Shown in pieces: positions 11,962 through 16,076 of a stretch of 16,076 nt of DNA. The notes under the pieces are model-generated. The model had not been told where the DNA came from. It did not search any database and saw only the letters and a list, made by a program, of their open reading frames with translations. A program made the translations under genes and the position numbers. Origin of the DNA: an uncultured Bacteroidota bacterium. GTDB taxonomy: Bacteria > Bacteroidota > Bacteroidia > Flavobacteriales > Schleiferiaceae. The stretch lies in contig CAJXMS010000013.1 in NCBI GenBank assembly GCA_913056475.1, positions 1 through 16,076 of the forward strand, read 5' to 3'. Numbering within the stretch: position 1 is the first letter of the stretch; the number at the start of each line of letters is the position of its first letter.

Positions 11962-13938
11962 TCAAAAGATTCGCCGCAGGTCCCGGTTTATGGCCACCTT
12001 CAGCTGAATGAGGCGTTGAAGGGTCTGTAATTTTTCGGGGTCGGCCGGCTGCTCGTTGTTCTGAGGTATGTCCCGCTGAAGCTTTTGGATCAGGGCAGCA
12101 ATGTTTTTTTCCTTAAAGCGCAAGAGTGCTTCCTCAGTAAAAGTAGGAATTGCCTTGGCCCGGTCGGCTGGGTAGATCTTCTTACGGCGCCAGTCGTGCA
12201 GTTCCCGATCGTCAGAGATCAAATCTACCACCAGCTGCATGAGTTCTTTATCGCCGCCGCGCATAAAATCTTCCGGCTTGGGCGGCGGCTGGCCCTGATT
12301 GTAGTGCTCGTGAAAACGAGCCAGGATACCGGCCAGATGGGGATGGGCAAAATCCAGCTCGTCCTGAGCCAGCTCATTAAGTACGAAGGAAGCCACCGTT
12401 TCGGGCGGCGGATCTTCCTTTGTTTCTGCATCCTCATCGCGCAGAGAGGGAAATACGTATTCCTCGCCCCCGTAATTGAGCAGCAGCCAGCACAGCGCTT
12501 TTTCTTGGTTGTAAGCGGGGGTTACCGCCGCACCCTCCTCGGACTGCCGGCCGGAAGCCTCCGGCACCACCTGCATGTTTTGGCTGCGTTCTTCCCGCTG
12601 GGCCTGGCGGCGTTCTTCCCGCTCCTCGCGGCGGCGCTGCTGACTTCGTTCCTGGCCCAGTTCCCGGTATAAGATCTGCTCTTCCAGCTCCATGATCTGG
12701 GCGGTTTCCTTTACATAAGCCTGCCTTTCGAGCTCATCGGGGATCAAGGCGATGCTCTTCACCATTTCGCGGGCCGCCTTGGATTTTTCCAGGGGGCTAC
12801 CCCCGGCATCTTTCAGCAAGAGGCGCGCCTTAAAGCGCAGGAAATTGGTGGCCTCTTCCTGTAGGTAAGCTTTCAGTTCCGCGGCCGAGTGGCTCTTTGC
12901 ATAGGAGTCCGGATCTTCCCCTTCGGGAAAAAGTACTACCTGCACCTGCATGCCTTCCGCCAGGATCATGTCAATGCCCCGCAAGCTGGCCCGGAGTCCG
13001 GCGGCGTCGCCATCAAAAAGCAAGGTAATGTTGGGCGTAAAGCGCTTGATGAGCGCGATCTGTTCCTTGGTGAGCGAAGTGCCGCTGCTGGCTACCACGT
13101 TTTCTACCCCTGATTGGTGCAGGCTTATCACGTCGGTATAGCCCTCTACCAGGTAGCACTCATCCGCCTTGGCAATGGCCCGCTTGGCCTGGTACACCCC
13201 GTAGAGGATCTTGCTCTTATGGTAGATAGGACTTTCCGGGCTGTTGAGGTATTTGGCCGCTTTGGCATCCGTTTTCAAGATCCGCCCCCCAAAGCCCAGC
13301 GTTCGGCCCGTATGACTCAGGATGGGAAACATTACCCGGCCGCGAAAACGGTCCAGCTTGCGCTGACCGTCTACTTTGGTAAGGCCCGTTTCTGCCAGGT
13401 AGTCGAGCTGATAATTGTCCTTCAGAGCGGCATCGGTAAAGGCGGTATAGCCATCCGGACTGTAGCCCAACTGAAAGTTTTCAATAGTGGCGTCCGAAAA
13501 ACCCCGTTCCCGGAAATAACTCAGGCCCACCTGACGGCCCTCTTCTGCTTCCCAAAGTTGTTTTTGGAAAAATTTATTGGCGTACTCATTGACCAGAAAG
13601 AGGCTTTCGCGTTGGTCGCGTTCCGCCCGGGCCTCATCGCTGGGCTGGTCTTCCTCTACCTCTATGTTGTACTTCTGGGCCAGGTAGCGCAACGCTTCCG
13701 GATAGCTGTACTGCTCGTGCTCCATCAGGAAAGTGACCACCGAGCCGCCCTTGCCACTGCTAAAGTCTTTGAAAATTTGCTTGGCAGGCGAAACCATGAA
13801 GGAAGGCGACTTCTCATTGGTAAAAGGACTCAGCCCCTTGTAGTTACTGCCCGATTTCTTCAGGGCTACAAAGTCTTCTATCACCTCTTCTATCCGAGCG
13901 GTGTCAAAAATTTGATCGATGGTGGCCTTACTGATCAT
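11962..13938 (-). CDS. dnaG: DNA primase DnaG, full-length bacterial type, zinc ligands absent
   Basis: A 658-aa primase that makes RNA primers for replication. The N-terminal domain aligns with the DnaG zinc-binding domain (GLSPFTNEKSPSFMVSP, then QIFKDFSSGKGG), but all four metal ligand positions are replaced: Ser37, Thr40, Asp58 and Ser61. From memory, DnaG of other Bacteroidota has the same form. The catalytic core is intact: RFRGRVMFPI (197-206), KSKILYG (241-247), Toprim EGYTD (265-269), FDGDAAG (308-314) and EDPDSY (341-346). A charged Glu/Arg/Gln linker (about 427-455) precedes the C-terminal helicase-interaction part. Length is that of a host primase, well above most phage primases. 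It lies between two direct repeats with only about 26 nt of unique upstream sequence. A second, host-type dnaG on a phage is unusual. Confidence 0.95.
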   Translation of the reverse strand: MISKATIDQIFDTARIEEVIEDFVALKKSGSNYKGLSPFTNEKSPSFMVSPAKQIFKDFSSGKGGSVVTFLMEHEQYSYPEALRYLAQKYNIEVEEDQPSDEARAERDQRESLFLVNEYANKFFQKQLWEAEEGRQVGLSYFRERGFSDATIENFQLGYSPDGYTAFTDAALKDNYQLDYLAETGLTKVDGQRKLDRFRGRVMFPILSHTGRTLGFGGRILKTDAKAAKYLNSPESPIYHKSKILYGVYQAKRAIAKADECYLVEGYTDVISLHQSGVENVVASSGTSLTKEQIALIKRFTPNITLLFDGDAAGLRASLRGIDMILAEGMQVQVVLFPEGEDPDSYAKSHSAAELKAYLQEEATNFLRFKARLLLKDAGGSPLEKSKAAREMVKSIALIPDELERQAYVKETAQIMELEEQILYRELGQERSQQRRREEREERRQAQREERSQNMQVVPEASGRQSEEGAAVTPAYNQEKALCWLLLNYGGEEYVFPSLRDEDAETKEDPPPETVASFVLNELAQDELDFAHPHLAGILARFHEHYNQGQPPPKPEDFMRGGDKELMQLVVDLISDDRELHDWRRKKIYPADRAKAIPTFTEEALLRFKEKNIAALIQKLQRDIPQNNEQPADPEKLQTLQRLIQLKVAINRDLRRIF

Positions 13939-13944
13939 ACGCCT

Positions 13945-14080
13945 TCAAAAATACGACGACGACGCGATGGTGTTGAGCTGATCCAGAGTGAGGTCTTTTA
14001 CTTTGGTATCTACGGGCGGGAAAACATTTGCATGGAAGTGGTGTATTATCCTTTTCGGATAAGAGGCTTCGTAAAGTCAT
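13945..14080 (-). pseudogene. Truncated, frameshifted copy of the 76-aa gene, interrupted next to dnaG
   Basis: From an ATG at 14080 the sequence reads MTLRSLLSEKDNTPL, matching the start of the intact gene at 11683-11913. An extra base near ACACCAC shifts the frame, after which the related reading continues as HANVFPPVDTKVKDLTLDQLNTI. Similarity then stops abruptly at 13965, where an (ACG)4 run (13953-13964) and the dnaG leader begin; the restored frame ends at a stop at 13945-13947. So the 3' half is missing and the remainder carries an indel: a dead copy. The leader with TAAAAACC is preserved. Confidence 0.75.
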
Positions 14081-14106
14081 AGCTCGGTTTTTAAATTAAG
14101 GCGGTT
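13965..14106. repeat. Direct repeat, right copy, upstream of dnaG
   Basis: This is the partner of 11799-11939 (see there). The outer end (14086-14106) is an identical 21-nt block that overlaps the last codons and stop of the 73-aa gene (14091-14312). The left copy carries the same bases without the rest of that gene, so the repeat unit originally spanned the gene junction. The inner end stops at 13965, next to dnaG. Confidence 0.75.
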
Positions 14107-14312
14107 CTGGTTTTGGAGAGTTCGGTGGCGGCGTTGATGGCGCGGATGTACTGCCGGCACTCGTCTTCCTGATCATAAAAGCGATAGCGACGGCGCAAAG
14201 CCCCGGGCTGATCGTTTGCCTCCAGGCGGCGGACCAGCACGTGGCCGGAAGTGCAGGTGTCGTCCTCCGGGTAGTCGTACTCGCGGTTGATGATGTAATT
14301 CTTAACAATCAT
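14091..14312 (-). CDS. Small unknown protein (73 aa)
   Basis: A 73-aa polar protein (MIVKNYIINREYDYPEDDTCTSG...) with a charged middle (HVLVRRLEANDQPGALRRRYRFYDQEDECRQ, seen in parts) and two Cys. The alternation of strand-like segments with acidic loops suggests a compact beta-rich fold, but I recognise no family. Its ATG overlaps the stop of the upstream gene (ATGA, 14309-14312). Its final codons (TALI, stop) form part of the 21-nt block duplicated on the far side of dnaG. The function is unknown; the neighbours are small early-type phage genes. Confidence 0.6.
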   Translation of the reverse strand: MIVKNYIINREYDYPEDDTCTSGHVLVRRLEANDQPGALRRRYRFYDQEDECRQYIRAINAATELSKTRTALI

Positions 14313-14524
14313 AAGCGATGCTGGCGGCGGAGGCGGCTAATTCGATAGCTGTCGTAACTGGCGTAGCGGCGGCGCTTAAACACGGAGCGGTACTGCTCCT
14401 CCAAATGCTCGTAGGCCTGCTCGTGGGTTAGGTCCTGGGCGATGAGCCGGTACCAGGCCAAGTCAAATTCCTTGGGATCGGCCAGCTGGATGATTTGGTT
14501 GTAGTTAAGCTCAGGGGGTTGCAT
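14309..14524 (-). CDS. Small unknown basic protein (71 aa)
   Basis: The frame is open from 14626, but I take the ATG at 14524 (MQPPELNYNQIIQLADPKEF) as the start because the longer form would overlap the DUF4326 gene by about 90 nt and its extra N-terminus is Cys/Pro-rich with no protein-like pattern. The 71-aa product has a helical middle (LAWYRLIAQDLTHEQAYEHL) and a very basic C-terminus (FKRRRYASYDSYRISRLRRQ), suggesting nucleic acid contact. No family is recognised. The stop overlaps the next start by 4 nt. Confidence 0.6.
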   Translation of the reverse strand: MQPPELNYNQIIQLADPKEFDLAWYRLIAQDLTHEQAYEHLEEQYRSVFKRRRYASYDSYRISRLRRQHRL

Positions 14525-14534
14525 AGGCGGGGAT

Positions 14535-14912
14535 TTAGGGATTGGCGATATCAAGCAGCACATCGGCGTGGCAAGGCAGATGCTCCGGACAGTAGCAGGC
14601 GAGATGGCGCCCGCGCAAATTTTCAATTTGATCCGCCGTGAGGGGGCGACGTATGCGTAAAGCGCGGTAACAGTCCAGGGCCACCTGGTGAGCTTGGCGG
14701 CGAGAGATGTTCATGCGGGGACCGGGATGATTTATGAAAATGCGGTAGAGCATTTTATCGGCATCTTTTTCGTCTACAGATACCCGGTAAGTGCCATCTG
14801 GCATGGGCACCACCCTGAAGGGGTTGCCAAATCGAGAAGGCCGGGCCACGGAGCGCGCCCCCTTGGGGAGGGCAGCACCCCGGCGGCGGGAAAGTTTAAG
14901 TCGCTTGGGCAT
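14535..14912 (-). CDS. DUF4326-family protein
   Basis: A 125-aa protein. The basic start (MPKRLKLSRRRGAALPKGAR) leads to RPSRFGNPFRV (25-34), and the C-terminal half has LRGRHLACYCPEHLPCHADVLL (99-120), with the Cys-x-Cys-Pro...Pro-Cys-His-Ala-Asp cluster that defines DUF4326. Members are common in phages and mobile elements, and their biochemical role is not established as far as I know; the conserved Cys/His cluster suggests a metal- or nucleotide-related function. It starts 2 nt after the upstream membrane gene and probably shares its transcript. Confidence 0.88.
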   Translation of the reverse strand: MPKRLKLSRRRGAALPKGARSVARPSRFGNPFRVVPMPDGTYRVSVDEKDADKMLYRIFINHPGPRMNISRRQAHQVALDCYRALRIRRPLTADQIENLRGRHLACYCPEHLPCHADVLLDIANP

Positions 14913-14914
14913 AA

Positions 14915-15205
14915 CTACTTCTTTTTGTTTTTCAGTTTTTCCTTAAGGCCCAGCCAGGAGCCGATCAGACCGCCGGCGAGGCTGCAGGCGATAACGGGCA
15001 GGTAGGCCCAATTCCAATCGGTCAGCAGCTCCTGCATGCTCATGGCGCCCACGGTGAGGGAAGCGAGCCAGGACAGGTGCACAATGCCGCCGGATAGGAG
15101 CACCTGGGGCAAGTTGCGATCGGCGACCGCGCGGACGTTCCAAGTGCGGCAACCGATAAAGATGAGCTGGGAGATAAATACAGTGAGGGACATTTCTAAG
15201 ATCAT
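14915..15205 (-). CDS. Small membrane protein (96 aa, about three segments)
   Basis: A 96-aa protein with hydrophobic stretches at about residues 4-18, 37-52 and 68-85 and a Lys-rich end (LKEKLKNKKK). The polar segment between the first two (CRTWNVRAVADRNLPQVL) is distinctive. I recall similar small membrane proteins in phages of several groups, but no name or function. The TAAAAACC leader sits 7 nt upstream of the ATG, and further upstream is a small CCCCG/CGGGG hairpin. It is the first GC-rich gene after the AT-rich segment. Confidence 0.7.
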   Translation of the reverse strand: MILEMSLTVFISQLIFIGCRTWNVRAVADRNLPQVLLSGGIVHLSWLASLTVGAMSMQELLTDWNWAYLPVIACSLAGGLIGSWLGLKEKLKNKKK

Positions 15206-15306
15206 GGGGTGTGGTTTTTAGGCCCCGTCGGCGCCCGGGGTGTGGCGGTTATACGTAGGATTTTGCGGTGTAAAAGCAAAAAGTTGCGTTTAGATGGGAG
15301 TTATGG
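15206..15306 (-). other. Intergenic leader at the GC / AT composition boundary
   Basis: About 100 nt without a gene between the zinc-ribbon gene and the small membrane protein. On the transcript side it contains an AT-rich half (15,240-15,306) and then a GC-rich hairpin, CCCCG and CGGGG with an 8-nt loop, just before the TAAAAACC leader. The base composition changes here from AT-rich to GC-rich. I see no convincing promoter. Confidence 0.5.
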
Positions 15307-15573
15307 TTAATTGTCTTGCCAAACAAATCCGCATTCATAACAACCTGCGTCATTTTCTTTATCGGAAGGCGCTGTATTAATTGAGCCGCATCGAGGGCAA
15401 GCCAACTCAACCATAACATCGGGTATAGCAAATAATTTTACTATCTCCTGTGCAACCTTTTCAAATTCTCCACTCCATAGCCAATCCTCTGTTTCAGGTT
15501 CAGCCATTACTCCACTTTTCATCTTTAATTCAGATGAGTTTTTCAATAAAATGTCTATTATTTTCTTTTTCAT
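15307..15573 (-). CDS. Small zinc-ribbon protein (88 aa)
   Basis: An 88-aa protein with an Ile/Lys-rich helix at the start (MKKKIIDILLKNSSELKMKSG), an acidic Trp-containing middle (EPETEDWLWSGEFEKVAQEI) and a C-terminal zinc ribbon: C59-x2-C62 and C78-x2-C81, in CPRCGS and CYECGF. Two CxxC knuckles about 16 residues apart fit a rubredoxin-like zinc-binding fold. The function is unknown. Codons are AT-rich, unlike the GC-rich genes to its left. It starts 11 nt after the 40-aa ORF and is probably co-transcribed with it. Confidence 0.78.
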   Translation of the reverse strand: MKKKIIDILLKNSSELKMKSGVMAEPETEDWLWSGEFEKVAQEIVKLFAIPDVMVELACPRCGSINTAPSDKENDAGCYECGFVWQDN

Positions 15574-15584
15574 AATCCGTAAAA

Positions 15585-15707
15585 TTACATTGCCATACCC
15601 AAACCGGTGCAGAAGTCAAACATTACAGCTTTATAACTACCATCTTCTTTTTCAATTCCGCAGTTTTTTACTGCATTTATTAACTCTCTAATCGTTAGTG
15701 TTTCCAT
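15585..15707 (-). CDS. Very small ORF (40 aa) upstream of the zinc-ribbon gene
   Basis: Found by hand translation. It reads METLTIRELINAVKNCG, then a Glu/Lys-rich turn, and ends DFCTGLGMAM before a TAA at 15585. The spacing to the next ATG is 11 nt, so it would be part of an operon with the zinc-ribbon gene. The codon pattern is protein-like (polar helix followed by a hydrophobic end). The function is unknown. Its size makes it less certain than the longer genes. Confidence 0.5.
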   Translation of the reverse strand: METLTIRELINAVKNCGIEKEDGSYKAVMFDFCTGLGMAM

Positions 15708-15971
15708 TTCTATTAAGGTTTATGCCTTTAAGTCATACTAATGATAACAATGTGTATAGTTCATTGCTATTTACTACTATTTCAAAGGTTTGTTATTACT
15801 CATTTTATAATTTATTACTTAGTTTTTTGGGGGGATTTTTTCTTCATACTTAAATACAAAACCCTCTTCTTCTATATTCAACATATCGTTCTAAAATTAA
15901 CGACACACACCATTTTTCTATTGTTTATTTATCACTCACCATTAGTTTTCAAAAACGGTACGACAACATAC
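15708..15971. other. AT-rich interval without a clear gene
   Basis: About 264 nt, strongly AT-rich, between the 40-aa ORF and the 3' end of the gene at the window edge. It contains a six-G run at 15829-15834. The only ORF of note is a 21-codon minus-strand frame (15819-15884), starting MLNIEEEGF and ending KIPPKN, without good support. No tRNA, perfect repeat or convincing Bacteroidota promoter (TTTG spaced from TAnnTTTG) was found. Confidence 0.5.
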
Positions 15972-16076
15972 CTACATCTTGGTAACAGTAATGGCTTTTT
16001 CACGTTCTTTTATATAGGTTTCTATTTCTTCAATCATTTCTTTGTAGTCATCTACCATATACCCACAACCATAACT
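15972..16076 (-). CDS. 3' end of an unknown gene (runs off the window)
   Basis: An open minus-strand frame enters from the window edge and ends at a TAG at 15972-15974. The last 34 residues (SYGCGYMVDDYKEMIEEIET, then YIKEREKAITVTKM) form a charged amphipathic helix. This is consistent with the C-terminus of a real AT-rich gene; no family can be named. The frame could also be open by chance, but its helix-like, Glu/Lys-rich composition argues for coding. Confidence 0.5.
   Translation of the reverse strand, partial: SYGCGYMVDDYKEMIEEIETYIKEREKAITVTKM

Noticed and set aside
13946..13953. TATTTTTG on the minus strand, matching the Bacteroidota TAnnTTTG promoter element, just before dnaG
   Set aside because: No upstream TTTG element at the expected distance, and the transcript would have almost no leader; probably chance in a short AT patch.
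14525..14626. N-terminal extension of the 71-aa gene
   Set aside because: It lies inside the DUF4326 gene in another frame and is Cys/Pro-rich without pattern; the ATG at 14524 fits the spacing.
15249..15431. 60-aa minus-strand ORF
   Set aside because: It overlaps the zinc-ribbon gene in another frame; the zinc-ribbon protein has clear CxxC pairs.
15819..15884. 21-codon ORF in the AT-rich interval
   Set aside because: Too short in AT-rich DNA to separate from chance, with no clear leader or coupling to a neighbour.
1..16076. Template repeat, reverse transcriptase, tRNA or CRISPR within the window
   Set aside because: I looked on both strands and saw no near-copy of 5091-5219, no reverse transcriptase motif in any ORF, no tRNA-like structure and no regularly spaced repeats other than those listed.

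Overview
The window is a stretch of a tailed-phage (siphovirus-type) genome or prophage from a member of the Bacteroidota. The viral part is seen directly: on the minus strand, read from right to left, there is an HK97-type portal, prohead protease, major capsid protein, gp6-like connector, head-tail joining protein, HK97 gp10-like protein, tail-terminator-like protein, tail tube protein, a frameshifted tail assembly chaperone and the start of a tape measure protein. There is no contractile sheath. The host assignment is inferred from the DnaG primase, whose sequence is of the Bacteroidota type, and from the A-rich, mostly Shine-Dalgarno-free leaders. Positions 1 to about 15,240 are GC-rich; the last 0.8 kb is strongly AT-rich. 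Every gene I can support lies on the minus strand.

Layout in transcription order. (a) 16,076-15,240 is an AT-rich accessory segment with the 3' end of one gene, a 40-aa ORF and a small zinc-ribbon protein. (b) 15,205-14,091 holds small GC-rich genes: a three-segment membrane protein, a DUF4326 protein and two unknowns. (c) 14,106-11,683 holds a full-length bacterial-type dnaG, bracketed by two diverged direct-repeat copies of a small gene, one intact and one truncated and frameshifted. (d) 11,682-11,592 is a non-coding control region with a perfect palindrome and helically phased hexamer repeats. (e) 11,591-7,043 is the head module. (f) 7,039-3,191 holds two small unknown genes, a receptor-binding-type protein and a lysis cassette (membrane protein, GH108 muramidase, holin-like and spanin-like proteins). 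(g) 3,188-1 returns to neck and tail genes.

The genes form one tightly packed late operon with many 4-nt stop/start overlaps. The clear exceptions are gaps after the two most abundant virion proteins, capsid and tail tube, each carrying a strong GC hairpin. The tail chaperone has a textbook -1 frameshift signal: G GGA AAC, a 7-nt spacer and a GC stem.

Three observations stand out. First, the receptor-binding-type protein ends in a C-type-lectin-like tail whose coding strand is almost free of adenine for 120 nt, as expected for the variable region of a diversity-generating retroelement; the reverse transcriptase and template repeat are not in this window. Second, dnaG appears to have entered, or been captured, within a duplicated small gene. 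Third, the receptor-binding and lysis cassette sits inside the head-to-tail connector genes instead of after the tail genes. No terminase, integrase, repressor, tRNA or CRISPR is visible.
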